DNA from: Vitis vinifera
Taxonomy: Eukaryota > Streptophyta > Magnoliopsida > Vitales > Vitaceae
Reading direction: 5' to 3'
NCBI RefSeq assembly: GCF_030704535.1
Contig: NC_081820.1
Location: 3,612,501-3,676,500, forward strand
DNA length: 64,000 bases
This document shows, in pieces, positions 33,790-45,656 of the stretch. Below the pieces are notes generated by a model that saw only the letters and a program-made list of their open reading frames with translations, did no database searches and was not told the origin of the DNA. Made by a program: the position numbers and the translations under genes. Every line of letters begins with the position of its first letter. Positions within the stretch are counted from its first letter, which is position 1.

Positions 33790-34515
33790 ATGACCTTTAC
33801 AAATATTATTGATACCCCTGTTGTTACACCTACTACTACCCATGGTGAGAAACTAAAGAAATTCACTGGGTTGGACTTCAAGCGGTGGCAACAAAAGAGG
33901 TTTTATCTCACAACACTTAACTTGTCCAAAGTGTTGCATGAAGATGTACCTACCTTAATGGAGGGAGAGACTGACAAGCAAATTGTGGTAGCAATTGAAG
34001 CATGGAAACATTTAGATTTTCTATGCAAAAATTACATCCTCAATGGACTTGACAACACAATGTATAATGTGTATAGTTAAGTATTGAAGACAACCAAGGA
34101 GCTGTGGGAGTCTTTGGAGAAGAAATACAAGACTGAAGATGCTGGCATGAAAAAATTCATAGTTGGCATATTTCTATATTACAAAATGGTTGACTCCAAG
34201 ACAGTGACAAGCCAAGTCCAAGAGCTTCAAATAATTTTGCATGAATTACATGTTGAGAAGACGAAATTAAGTGAGTCCTTTCAAGTTGCAGCAATTGTTG
34301 AAAAGTTACCACCATCTTGGAAGGACTTCAAGAATTATCCGAAACACAAGCGCAAGGAAATGGGTCTTGAGGACTTGATTGTGAGACTGAAAATTGAGGA
34401 AGATAATCATGTCTCTGAGAAGAAAATGGGAAAGCATCCCATGGAGTCCAAGGCAAACTTGGTGGAACCAAAGGCTAATAAAAAGATAAAGCACTTTGGT
34501 GAAGGTCCAAGTTAA
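33790..34515 (+). pseudogene. Copia gag, broken by a nonsense codon
   Basis: Starts MTFTNIIDTPVVTPTTT; the domain includes FTGLDFKRWQQKRFYLTTLN and, in the second half, the TKELWESLEKKY motif typical of copia gag. A TAA at 34078-34080 separates the two halves, with the frame otherwise open to 34515. It ends in a Lys-rich stretch. A stop at 34513-34515 precedes the zinc knuckle. Confidence 0.83.
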
Positions 34516-36148
34516 GGGAAGAACAAACACAAGAAGTTTGTTGGGAAGTGTTACATTTGCAATAAGCAAGGCCATAGGGCCAAGGATTGTCGCTTGAAAG
34601 AACAAAGTAAGGAAAATAAAGCACATGTGACTGAGGAAGAGGAGTTGGCAAACATGCTTTCTACATTGGTACTGTTTGAAGCCAACATGGTAGATAACCT
34701 AAACGAATGGTGGGTTAATACATGTGTCACCCGTCATGTTTGTGGAGAAAGAAACATGTTCTCTTCATATGTACCAATCAATGGTAGAAATTTGATCATG
34801 GGAAATTTTGCCACATCTAGGATTATGGGAATTGGAAAAGTGGTGCTAAAGATGACTTCTGGAAAAGAACTTGTTCTCATAGATGTGCTACATGTGCCTG
34901 ATATTCGCAAGAATCTTGTTTCTGGTTCTATGCTTAGCAAAAATGGGTTCAAGTTAGTTTTTTGAGTTTGACAAATTTGTATTCGTGAAAAATGGGATGT
35001 AGGTGAGCAAGGGGTATATGACCAATGGCCTATTTAAGATGAATGTAATGACTGTTAAGCGTGATTTCAATAATAATAAAACAAGTACTTCTATTTACTT
35101 GATTGAGTCTTTTACTTTGTGGCATAATAGGTTAGGACATGTTAACAATAAAACTTTAAAAAGATTGATTAACATGAATTTGTTGCCTTCTTTTAGCATT
35201 GATTTTAAACATAAATGTGAAGTGTGTGTGGAAGCCAAGATGGCTAAGCCACCGTTTCATTCAATTGAAAGGAACACAGAACCTCTGGAATTAATTCATA
35301 GTGACATCTGTGACTTAAAGTTTGTACAAACAAGAGGAGCGAAAAGGTGTTTTATTACCTTTATAGATGATTGTACAAGATATTGTTATGTGTATTTGCT
35401 AAGAAGCAAATATGAGGCCTTAGATGTGTTTAAACACTACAAGAATGAGGTTGAAAATCAACTTAGCAGAAAGATTAAGGCAATAAGAAGTGATAGAGGT
35501 GGAGAGTATGAAGCTCCTTTTGGAGAATTTTGTTCAAGACATGAAATAATCCACCAAACTACTGCTCCTTATTCACCTCAATCAAACAGTGTTGTTAAGC
35601 GCAAGAACCGTACATTAAAGGAAATGATGAATGCTATGTTGATAAGTTCGGGTCTACCCTAAAACTTATGGGGAAAAACAATTCTTTTTGAAAACCACAT
35701 TCTTAACAAGATACCACACAAGAATAAGGATGTAACTTCATATGAGTTATGGAAGGGTCATAAACCCTCTTACAAATATTTGAAAGTGTGGGGGTGTTTG
35801 GCTAAAGTAAGAGTGCCAAAACCTAAACAAGTTAAGATTGGGCCTAAAACTATTGATTGTATATTTATTGGATATGCAAACAATAGTAGTGCATATTGTT
35901 TTCTTGTACATAAGTCTGGCATTCATGATATAGATGAAGATACAATTATTGAATCTAGGAATGCGTCATTTTTTGAGAATATTTTTCCTTGTAAAGAAAA
36001 GCAAGAAGTAAGTTCAAATAAGAGAACTTATGATACTGCAAATGGTAATCATCAAAATGAGGAAGAACCAAGATGCAATAAGAAAGCCAAGAAGACAAAG
36101 TCTTTTGGCCTGGATTATCTAACTTACATGTTAGATAACGAACCCAAG
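34516..36148 (+). pseudogene. Copia zinc knuckle, protease and integrase
   Basis: After gag comes a CCHC knuckle ([14 protein letters not shown], about 34552-34593). The protease region at 34594-34965 has [12 protein letters not shown] where the active site D-S-G/T-A should be, so it has lost the catalytic Asp. Pre-integrase and integrase follow at 35003-35662 ([36 protein letters not shown] and [12 protein letters not shown], in which the usual Glu is Lys) and 35780-36143 (KVWGCLAKV). Two frameshifts or stops separate the blocks. The gene is interrupted at the CCAAG target site. Confidence 0.84.
36144..36148. repeat. Target site duplication CCAAG (left)
   Basis: CCAAG before the element at 36149; repeated at 39291-39295. 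Confidence 0.85.
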
Positions 36149-36680
36149 TGTGGACCCCGCATTTCGGCTCAATGCGTTTCCCACTCGATGGCGAGCTCGA
36201 TTTTTATTTGAAAAAAATTGATTTTTATTGATTAAAAAAAGTTTGACTTGGAGTCGCCACTTATTTTTGTTTTATTTTTAAAGGGTAAACAAAATAAGAA
36301 AGAAAAACCCTAAATGTGACTCCTTGTTTTGGAAAAAGTGGTCTGTGAAAAACCGGATCAGGTTCGGGGGTCAGGTTACTTATCGGGAAGGTACGGTACG
36401 GACCGTAGCACCCCTCTAAGTCCCTAAAGTCGGGTCTCTACTAATAGAATGAAGCTGACGTGGCAATCAATGAGGAAATCAGCGGATACTCGAATCAAAC
36501 TTGCACATATGAAAATAAGAGCATGCATAGAGAATAATCAAAATGAGAATGAGTGCGTACCTGGATCTCCAGTGACAAATGCGCTATCATGAAAGCAAGA
36601 TCAGTGAACAAATAAACATGTACATATACTTATACGCATGTCAAGGAACAGAATAAATCAGATATGAATGGCGATTAAAT

Positions 36681-36700
36681 CAATCAATCAATCAATCAAT
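36681..36700 (+). repeat. (CAAT)5 microsatellite
   Basis: Five perfect CAAT units inside the 3.14-kb element. Confidence 0.8.
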
Positions 36701-37149
36701 TATAAAATCACCTATGTGGGGCCCCCACCAAAGCCCGTTTTATTTTGCATGAATTAATTCCAATAAAACCATTATTCGGGATTACGGAATTAATCTTTGC
36801 TTATTTTAAAACATTTAAAAATTTATGAAAATTGTTTATCAGAAGGAAAAATGACGACCAAATTTTATTTAAATGGGATTTTTGATGACCTAAAATTCTA
36901 CGGATAAATGAGAAAACTCGGAGTTAGGATTACTAAAACCCTCAAAAAAAATTATTTGAATAAAAGGAATTCGGAGAATTATGTGAAGAAAGAGAATATG
37001 AAAATTACTTTTTAAAAAAATTAAAGATAATAAGATGGGGAAAATGACACTTAGGTCCAAGGTGGCCATGCCGTGAGTGCTTTCCCGTGAGCTGTCTTCA
37101 TATGAATGTGGTGCAGCTTCCCTTTGGCTTTATCTTCATAACACTTACG

Positions 37150-37560
37150 TCAAATATCCGTGCAAGGGTAATAATGGAACACTATACGTGACCTTGAATT
37201 CATCTTTCTCATCTTCTGTACATCAACGGGAACCTTGCCAAAAGCTTGAGCCACATCAGTATAAGACAGAACACCCAATTCACCACATATATTCCTTATT
37301 TCTTCAACCATCATCACCGACATGAGCCCAGTATCGAACTGATTTGCAGACTGCATTAAAGCAATATTAACATACCCACCGGACCATGCAAACATATATG
37401 TGATCTCAAAAACCTTCCTGTTGTAAATGAGGGCGAGAGTCACGAACACGCTTGTGCTCCATTTGTGAGGTGATGACATGGTGCTGCTTCTCATTGTAGA
37501 AGCGCACGATGCCTTTGATGGAGATGCTATTGGATTCGATGGAGTCATTCCCAATGGTTC
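37150..37560 (-). pseudogene. Gene-fragment-like frame inside the 3.14-kb element
   Basis: The minus strand is open for about 134 codons (37554-37150) with a start MGMTPSNPIASPSKASC. A middle part reads like normal protein (EIRNICGELGVLSYTDVAQ). I do not recognise the family. Other frames in the same stretch also look protein-like (for example SIKGIVRFYNEKQHHV), which suggests shifted pieces of captured coding sequence. It could equally be chance. Confidence 0.35.
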
Positions 37561-37675
37561 AGGTAGTAAAAATCATAATCTTCACATACTTTCTGGGCAA
37601 ATATTCCCCTTTCCATGAACTGTCAACTGCATGCTCAGTATCCTGTTGCTTCCTAAAGGCTTCGCCAGCACTATC

Positions 37676-37816
37676 AACTTCAGTATCATATATTGAACAA
37701 TACCAACTTTAACGGCTGGATAGAAGTCTGGACCGAAATATCATTCCCTTAGAAAGAAATTTAATGGAAAAGGATGCTTTATAATCCCATAAGTGTACGC
37801 CTCTTCCAAAAGTGGT
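37676..37816 (-). pseudogene. LAZ1-like (DUF300) exon fragment
   Basis: On the minus strand 37816-37676 reads as PLLEEAYTYGIIKHPFPLN, then FFLRE, a TGA, and YFGPDFYPAVKVGIVQYMIL. This resembles the LAZ1/organic solute transporter alpha (DUF300) membrane-protein family, in which a run with H-P-F-P, G-P-D-F-Y and G-I-V-Q-Y-M-I-L-K is conserved. An acceptor-like TTTGCAG stands just before the fragment. The single in-frame TGA and the lack of the rest of the gene mark it as a captured, non-functional piece. Recognition is from memory of the family. Confidence 0.72.
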
Positions 37817-37873
37817 GTGCTGCAAACAGGGTCCCATCATTTGACAGAATATCAACAATTTGAAGTGCGAGGC

Positions 37874-38419
37874 CTACCAAACCTTGCCAACAATCCCTCC
37901 GCCACATTCATCCTCCTCTCGCTCAAGTGTCAGTAGATCATTCTGACCTCTCTCGAAGATGTTAGCGTCAACTAACTTCTTTTCTGATATATTTCCCCAT
38001 TCCTTCATTCGTGACTGATGGAGAACATTATTAAGAAAAACTCCATCATCAGAAATCAGTAAATGACCAGCCGAGGCAGGATTATTCATCGTCGTCGCCG
38101 TCTTTCGGCAACACGCGTTGACTGGAAAAACGGCAGTCAGAGTCGATAGGTGAGGCGCGACGTTGTCAGCGAGGAGGCACTTCGCCGCCGGCGGCAAGCC
38201 GCCGGCGCCATTCGATGACGACTTTGCTTGCTTTATTTCTAAACTGTCATGCTCCAGAAAATATTCATAGACATTATGCTCAACCATCCCTTGGAGAGAT
38301 ATAACTTTCTCAGGTATCATGGCGTTCAAGATGAGATTTCTAAAATGAAAGCTAGTGAAAATTTGTACTAGCTGCTTTACCATGAATCCTCCAGGAGATG
38401 CTCCGATCCAAACGGTCAA
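37874..38419 (-). pseudogene. Unidentified frame inside the 3.14-kb element
   Basis: 181 codons on the minus strand, starting MTVWIGASPGGFMVKQLVQ. It contains a P-P-A-A-K-C stretch with GC-rich codon use around 38150-38215 and an acidic end (LEREEDECGG). The higher GC than its surroundings and normal protein-like composition suggest captured coding DNA, directly 5' of the LAZ1-like piece on the same strand. I do not recognise a family. Confidence 0.4.
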
Positions 38420-39290
38420 GTCAAACTAAGGAACCCGATAGAACAGAGACAGAGGAAGGAGATTGAAGAAAAAGAAAACAACACACGCATGAAAGAGGAT
38501 GATGTTTTTAACTCCAAAAATCTATTTTAAAGATTAAGAGACTTTCAAAAGAAACTGGTGGGGATGATCTGGAAATCTTCAATATAACAAATCAGAACCA
38601 AACCAAGTTCAAAGAGGATCCAATCACTTTCAGAAGAAAAGAAAATCAGGCGCAGGGGAGAGACGAAGCAGAGCATCATATTTGAGTAAGTATATTCAAT
38701 CGAAACAACCCCGTGGCCCTTGACGTCCACGGCAAACAATCAAAGCTGTCCTCATAAATCAGTAAAGAATGCAACAGTATATTGAGAAACAAAAAACGTA
38801 CCTAGCTGGAGGGCTGTCTGGGAATCCCTCGTGCAACCTTCTTCAACCTCTCTTTCTGGCAAATGGATTAACACCCTCACGCCCAGAAGGAAAACTCTCT
38901 CACCTGAAAGAAAACCTCCATCCAGACCTCCCTTCTCAAACTTGCAGCCCAAGAAAGTTCAAAACCTCTGGTTTGCTCTCTCTCAAACTCTCCTCTCCCT
39001 CTCCCCCTTCTTTCTCCCCCAGAAAATATCTTTAACGGCCTGCCCAGAGCTCCTGCCAACAGCCCAGGTACCTCCCTCCACTCTGCCAGACGACACCCCT
39101 TGCATAACGGAATACGCTCCCCATATATTCCTCTTCTAGAACCTTCCTCCACATGTCAAATTTCTATTGGTTCCTCAAATGCTCAGCTGATTCCCTAGCA
39201 ACCAGTCCTGGAGTGACACGTGGTCATCCCAGACGATGACACTTGTCATAATCGGGCTGTAGAGATGTCCCCCCAAAATGGGGGTCTACA
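38420..39290. other. Right part of the 3.14-kb element
   Basis: No supported gene. 38830-39130 is C-rich on the plus strand and gives overlapping open frames of low complexity on both strands. Confidence 0.4.
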
Positions 39291-39295
39291 CCAAG
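39291..39295. repeat. Target site duplication CCAAG (right)
   Basis: CCAAG directly after the element end; the interrupted copia reading continues from here. Confidence 0.85.
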
Positions 39296-40700
39296 ACATT
39301 CAAAAAATCAATGTCAACACTAGAAGCCCCATTTTGGAAATAGGCTATCAATAGTGAAATTAAATCCATCATGCATAACCACACATGGAAATTGGTGGAT
39401 TTACCACTAGGAAATAAACCTTTGGGTTGAAAATGGATCTTCAAGAAAAAGATGAAGCCTGATGGAACAATAGATAAGTATAAGGCTAGATTGGTAGCCA
39501 AAGGATTTAAACAAAAGGAAGGCCTTGATTTCTTTGATACATATTCACCAATTATGAGAATAACATCTATTAGAGTGTTAATTGCAATCACAGCATTGCA
39601 TAATTTGGAAATTCATCAAATGGATGTTAAGACAGCCTTTTTAAATGGCGAGTTAGAAGAAGAAATATATATGGAACAACCTGAAGGGTTTGTTGCTCTT
39701 GGACAAGAAAAAAAAGTGTGTATGTTGATCAAGTCCCTATATGGGCTAAAACAAGCACCAAAACAATGGCATGAGAAATTTGACAAAGTAATGTTGTCCA
39801 ATGATTTTAAAATTAATGAATGTGATAAATGTGTATATACAAATAATACACAAAGTGAGTATGTCATTATGTGCCTATACGTGGACGATATGTTAATTAT
39901 TGGTAGCAATAATGATGTCATTAAAGTTACCAAGAAAATGTTGACTAGTTATTTTGATATGAAAGATATGGGTGTCGTAGACATGATCTTAGGTATAAAA
40001 ATAGCCAAGACATCTAGTGGACTAATATTATCTCAATGTCATTACATTGAGAAGGTTTAACCAATATGATGATAATCCAATTAAGACACCAATAGATTTA
40101 AATCTACATTTAGCTAAAAATAATGGTCCAGCAATTGACCAGGTGGAATATTCTCATATCATTGGTAGTTTAATGTATGTCATGAACTACACGTGTCAAG
40201 ACATAGCCTACGCAGTTAATAAACTAAGTAGGTTCACTAATAATTTGGGAAAATACCATTGGAAGGCGTTGGTTAGGGTTCTTAGATATCTAAGATACAC
40301 CCTAAACTATGGACTTCATTATTTAAGCTATCCAACCGTACTAGAAAGATATAGTGATGCAAATTGGATATCTGATACGAAAGACTCAAAGTCCACAAGT
40401 GGTTATTTATTCACAATTGGTGGCGCTATGATATCATGGAAGTCATCTAAACAAACATGCATCGCAAGATCAACGATGGAATCTGAATTTATTGCTTTAG
40501 ATAAAGCAGGGGAAGAAGCATAATGGCTTCATAATTTTTTAAAAGACATTCCATGCTAGCCAAAACCAGTGCTTTCAATATGTATACATTGTGATAGCCA
40601 ATCAACGATTGGAAGGGCACAAAGTAGCATGTACAATGGTAAGTCTCTACACATCCGTCGCAAACATAATATTGTAAGGTAGTTACTTGCAAATGGAATT
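39296..40700 (+). pseudogene. Copia reverse transcriptase and RNase H
   Basis: The frame resumes after the insertion. Two nonsense codons stand near the start (TAG in the W-K-x-A-I motif at about 39344 and TGA in the G-x-K-W-I-F motif at about 39426). Then 39452-40060 gives the reverse transcriptase with RLVAKGFKQKEGLDF, QMDVKTAFLNGELEEEIYM and the YVDD box (LYVDDMLIIG). The frame shifts near 40047 and continues as RNase H ([27 protein letters not shown]) to a TAA at about 40522, and in broken form to about 40700. An R-G-M-G-L-R-P-like tail at about 40780-40840 marks the end of pol. Confidence 0.86.
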
Positions 40701-41280
40701 ATTTCCATTGATCATGTTAAGTCAAAGGACAACCTGGCAGATCCACTAACTAAAGGATTGTCTAGAGATCAAGTAAACTACTCATCGAGGGGAATGGGAT
40801 TAAGGCCTATCACTAAAGAGTTTCATAATGGAAACCCAACCTAGCTGACTAGAAATACCAAGATCTAGGTTCAATGAGGACAACTAAATTATGAAATACT
40901 CTATGAAGAGCACTAAGGAAAAATAAATTCCTACCCATTCCTATGGTGAACTAGTGCTATACAAGATGTGTTTAGGATTAGCTATGTTTTTAATGATTCT
41001 AATAATTTGAAAGAGTTCAAGTGGAGTATGGTAGAATATTCGCCATAGGAATCACCTATGTGAGTGTGAAATGGGGTCGTTTCTATGAGAATTTTTAAGG
41101 CTGAAATTCTCTAAAACACTCATGAAACCGAGAATTGCTCAGGGCTAAAATGAACACAACCGTGACAATCAATGGTGATCCAGAAAGGAATTGTGTGAAT
41201 ACTATTGTCTTGATTTACATCAATAGCTGAACAGTTCAAGACATCACATTCACTGATTAGCTAGTAAATCCAATAGTATT
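40701..41280 (+). other. Copia 3' untranslated region
   Basis: No frame of note. Ends abruptly where remnant C begins, without polypurine tract or LTR. Confidence 0.55.
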
Positions 41281-44200
41281 TCACTAAGCATTTGAGTATG
41301 GAATTAGTCATTTTCTTATTTTCTTTTGGAGTTTTTAGGCCCATTGTTTTGCTTGCATACTCACCTCTTGTAAATGGAGTGTCAATGGATTTGCAATCTT
41401 GCATATTAAATTGTTAGTATTTTCTTAATATAACGTACTTGTGAAAAAGCCACTAGTTTCTTAAACTCATATTTATGGATCTTTACTCTAATAATGTAAG
41501 ATTTTTCTCCCGTATTAATGATTTGAACAAACTCGAAATCATGTTTAACTATAATTATATCATCCACATATAAAGATAATAGCACATATTTATCTTTGTG
41601 TCACCTAATACAAAGATAATGACCTTCATCAATTGTTGTGAAATCATACAAAGTGATTACACAATGAAATTTCAAGTACCACTACCTAGATGATTATTTA
41701 AGGTCATCAATAAATTGATGTAAGTAGCACACTTCATGTTATTGGATGTGGATAATGAAACCTATTGGTTGTTCCATATAGATTTCTTTAATTATTCAAC
41801 TCTCCATGAAGGAAAGTAGTCTTCGCGTCCATTTAGTGTAGTTCTAAATCCATATGAACAACTTTAGCCAAAATGAGGCAAATTGAAGCAAATTTGACTA
41901 CTGGGAAAAGGTTTTCTTGTAGTCTATACTCTCTTGCTGGGTATAACCTTTAGTCACTAAAGGAGTTTTGCATTTTTCAATGGATCCATCTACCCTTCCT
42001 TATAAGAACACTTTCTTCCCAACAACTTTTCAATCCGAAGGCAAATCCACCAAGTTCTAGGCTTTGATTATTTTGTATTGATTCCAATTCCTCTTCCATT
42101 GCTTTTCTCTATTCATCCTTATATAAACAAGTAAGAGCCTCATGAACTGACTTAGATTCAATACCATCACATTGAGTTATAATATAGACTTCCCCTTTGA
42201 TTTCAAATTGTCATTAAGAAATAATTTATTCAGAATGTTTTCTCAAGATTGACTCCCTTAGTATACTTGCTACAAGTACTAGTTCACTCTTACTCAATTT
42301 AAGCATCAATTGTTGTTTAGGTGCAGATCTTGTGTTGGGATCTATTATATATTTCATAAAGACATAAATCGCTATCAATTTTGCCCAAAAACTAGAAATC
42401 GTCTTTTAAGGATTTGACATCTCATTATTTTAATTCAGCTACCATACCATCTTCATGCTTACCTATGAACACATTCCTTTTGAGAATTTATCATATCATA
42501 AAAAGATATATTTCCTTCCTCTAAGACCTATTTTTCCTTATTTATGAGAAGGATTGTCAACATAAATCATTGATCCATAAGGTTACAAATTACTAAGATC
42601 AGGTTTTTCAATTAGTCAATTGCTCATATGCAATAAGTACAACAAATTGTGAGGGCACTCAATTAAGTACATGAGTTCAACAATGTATCTCCCCAATATT
42701 AAATTGAAAGATTTGTTTGGGTCATGATTGACCTAACCATGTCTAACATTGTTCTATTTCTCCTTTCAACAACATAGTTTTGTTATGAAGTCCTTAGAAT
42801 AGTCAACTATCTACTAATACCCATTTCATAAATCTTTAAATTGCTCTAATAGATATTCTCTATTCTAGTCTGTTCTTAATATTTCATTTTTTTTGTCAAA
42901 CTTATTCTAATAGTGTAAAAAAAATAAAAAAAAATATAATGCTTCTAGCATATGAGAAATTAGGTAAACATAACTGTAACAAGTAAAGTTATCTATAAAT
43001 GTTATGAAGTAAAAGGCTTCATGCCTTGCTCTAACTCTTATAGAACCATAGATGTCAAAATTGATTATTTGTAATGGATTTTTAGTTCTAGTTCCCTTTC
43101 CAATTTTTTTTCTTGTTCTTTTACTTGCTAGATAATATTCAAAAGTTAGCCTATCAATTTTAGTGAATTGACCTAAAAGATTTTCTCTAGCTAGTCTATT
43201 CATCCTTTCTTGTCCAATATGCCCAACTCTAGCATGCCATATGACAACATTATCATATATATTTCTAGAAGTAGTCATCAATGAATAATAATTGTTAATA
43301 GTATTAGATGACACATAGTTACCAATGTCAAGAACCATAAAACCATCTAAAATAAAACCTAAACCAAAATATGTTTTCCCCAAGTATAACTCCTTTACTA
43401 AATCATGAAAATTCAAAATGTAACCTAAACTAAGGACTAAGACCATGTTACGTTGAATATCCGACGCATAAAGAACATAATGTAGGAATAGGGTACGTCT
43501 TCTATGCAATTCCAATTTGCATGTTCTAGTACCTTGACCTCAACTCTAGAGTTGTTTCCAACATAGATCTTATATCAAAACTAATTGAAATTTTACATAT
43601 GCTTCTCGATCTCTAGCTATATTGTCAAGGGCAGTTGAGTCATAGTCTACAAAGGAATTAACATTACACAGCTAGAAACATAAGCACATGGGTTATTTAA
43701 ATAAGACCATAACCGCTTCTGCTCAGTTCACTCATGAGCGGAGTGACCGTTGTTGTCACAGTTATAGCATTTTACCATGTCTTTAGCACACTTTTTGCAT
43801 GACCAAACCTTTCATTTCTTGGAAGCATCATCAAATTCAAATTTCTTATTCTTCTTAAAGAACTTTTTTTTTTAATGCTTAAAGCCCAAAGCTTTCTACG
43901 AACTAGATTCAATTACATAAGCTTCTTCATTAGGCTAAGCAACCACAAGTTGTTCAACTTTTAATTCAATGTGACGAACTATATCATAAAAAATCTGGAC
44001 TCTCATTATGTGTCATATTCACCACTATGTATTCCGAGCTTGTTGGTAAAGATGTAATCACAACCTAACTTATTACTCATCAATGATGACATATCTAGAT
44101 GACTTAAGCTCTTTTATCATTTTTTTCATCTCCTTGAGATGTTTCATAATATGATTTGGTCACTTATCATTTTCAAATTTCATTACAAGTTCTCTCAACT

Positions 44201-44770
44201 TTGTAGTAGAAATTTCACCATACTTTTTAATTCAAAGATTCCCACAATATTTCATGGAAAAATTGGTATACTTCATACTCAATCAAGAGATCATCTTACA
44301 TACAACTCAACAATGTAATAGAAGTTAGAGAATTTTTCTCTTCCAGACCACATAAGTCTCTTGATCCCTTCTATGTTGAGCAATGTTTCCATGTTCAGGT
44401 TCTTGCATGATATGATTCAGTGTTTCAAGAGCCACTTGCTTTTTAAATAGGTTTATAAAAAGTAACTATCAAAGTAGTTTAATGTGGTTTCATTCTAATA
44501 AACATACCAATTATGTTTTTTCAATTTGGGATAAAACTCAATATTTAAAATTGGATATGCAAACCAATATGGACTAATAGTACTATCATTGCATAGTAAA
44601 ACTCTTAGGCCCTCTTCAATTCATTCTTCTAGACCCCACCAATTTCAAAGTTACAATGATGCACAACTAAATCCATAATATTATTAAACACATCAACCTA
44701 GTGTGTTCAAAAGAACAAAAAATCATGCAAATTAATATCAAAAATCATAAAAATTATATTTACAAAAAAA
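41281..44770 (-). mobile_element. Degenerate copia remnant C
   Basis: Longest of the three related minus-strand relics. From right to left it holds a broken gag region, a pre-integrase and early integrase block that is still open at 42907-43515 (IWHARVGHIGQERMNRLA, then ITFIDNFTCYSYVYL), and a broken reverse transcriptase region (41290-42230). The FIDD motif reads FIDN, as in remnant B, so this change predates the split of B and C. Together with A and B it lies 3' of a minus-strand GLP. Confidence 0.78.
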
Positions 44771-45395
44771 TCACTAAATATGACACATGTATTCATTTGT
44801 GTTAGAAATAAGTTTGAGTGTCTAAGCGGGATGACCCAACCTAACCCAATATTTTTAAAGTCAGAGGGAGAAATTTACCTAGAAATTGCTATGGAAAGTA
44901 ATCATATCAAAAAAAGGGATAAGGAATGTCTCTTTTTTTATTTTAATTTAAAAAAAAAAAAGGAATAGAGTTTTTTTTTTCCCCAAAAGGTCCTCTTGAA
45001 TGTTTTCTGTTCTTCTTTTTTTCTTTTTTATGAAAACAAAGCTCAAGGCTCTTATACTGTGAAATTTTTGAGTTGTTTTTGTATTTGAAGTTCTATTCAT
45101 AACTTGAGATAGAAAATTTACCAATAAAACAATCAAGTTGGGATTCTGTGGCATCTCTAAAGGTATTTTTTTTCTAATATTAGAGAGTTATTTCAATTGT
45201 TTTCTAGCACGAATAAAATATATCTATTTTCTTTCTTTCTGATTATTTAAATGGCAAATTTATCAATCCTGTATTTTTATTATGTTTTTGAAAAAAAAAT
45301 TATAATTCAAGGGATATGCAAAACTTGATGGTTGCATATTTAAACAATCTATTTATGGTATACAATGAGTAGCTAGATCTGCATGGTGAGTCCTC
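44771..45395 (-). other. GLP-6 3' flank
   Basis: No gene seen. It has AT-rich sequence with poly-A/poly-T runs near 44950-44985. The final 90 bases match the 3' flanks of the other minus-strand GLPs. Confidence 0.5.
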
Positions 45396-45656
45396 CTAGT
45401 AGGTGTGGTTGTCAGTCCAGAATTGAGATTGAAGATACTCAACCACATTCTTGTCCACTTGGAAGCCCTTTGTGAGAACATAAGCTGATATTGCTGGCTT
45501 TGATCCAAACAATCCAGGTATCTGTGCCACGTTTGCTGGTGTGACCATGGACCCAAGTTTGTTTGATGTATTTCCTGGAACACGAAGCCCTGAAAAGAAG
45601 AAATCATTTGGCGTTGCAAGCTTTGGATCCTTGCAGAATTTCCCATTCACAAACAC
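45396..45656 (-). pseudogene. GLP-6a, germin-like exon 2 relic with internal deletion
   Basis: On the minus strand the frame starts with [19 protein letters not shown], runs to VAQIPGL, then jumps to [12 protein letters not shown] and the normal end W-T-D-N-H-T-Y. The deletion (junction about 45511) removes about 90 residues, including both cupin boxes, yet stays in frame. Exon 1 and the intron are absent, because sequence upstream of 45656 switches to the opposite orientation. Confidence 0.85.

Larger units (their letters stand above)
36149..39290. mobile_element. 3.14-kb element with gene fragments, inserted in copia pol
   Basis: Starts TGTGGACCCCGCATTT and ends AAAATGGGGGTCTACA. The two ends are imperfect inverted repeats, start TG and end CA, and are bordered by a perfect 5-base duplication (CCAAG). 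Such termini suit a solo LTR or large non-autonomous LTR-type element, but also some DNA elements. I find no direct terminal repeats. The interior has a plant-repeat segment (GGAGTCGCCACTTA at about 36251) and, on the minus strand, gene-like segments including one related to LAZ1. A degraded copy of the first 300 bases lies at 59015-59330. Confidence 0.72.
33239..41280 (+). mobile_element. Ty1/copia retrotransposon, plus strand, 3' end lost
   Basis: Begins TGTTGGGATATTTATAGG inside the small LTR element; a promoter-like CTATAAATAGGG lies near 33378. Coding parts are gag (33790-34515), zinc knuckle and protease, integrase (about 35003-36143), reverse transcriptase (39452-40060) and RNase H (40047-40700). 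The region is split by the 36149-39290 insertion. A 3' LTR is not found: about 500 bases after the RNase H end, the element is joined to copia remnant C near 41280. I did not find a standard primer site. Confidence 0.82.

Noticed and set aside
36681-36700. CAAT repeats as a possible CRISPR-like or regulatory array.
   Set aside because: A plain tetranucleotide microsatellite without spacers, in a plant genome.
38769-39152. Open frames on both strands in the right part of the 3.14-kb element.
   Set aside because: Low-complexity C-rich composition keeps several frames open at once. No similarity to a protein family.
44780-45154. Short frames on both strands before GLP-6.
   Set aside because: They run through poly-A and poly-T tracts and lack any recognisable motif.
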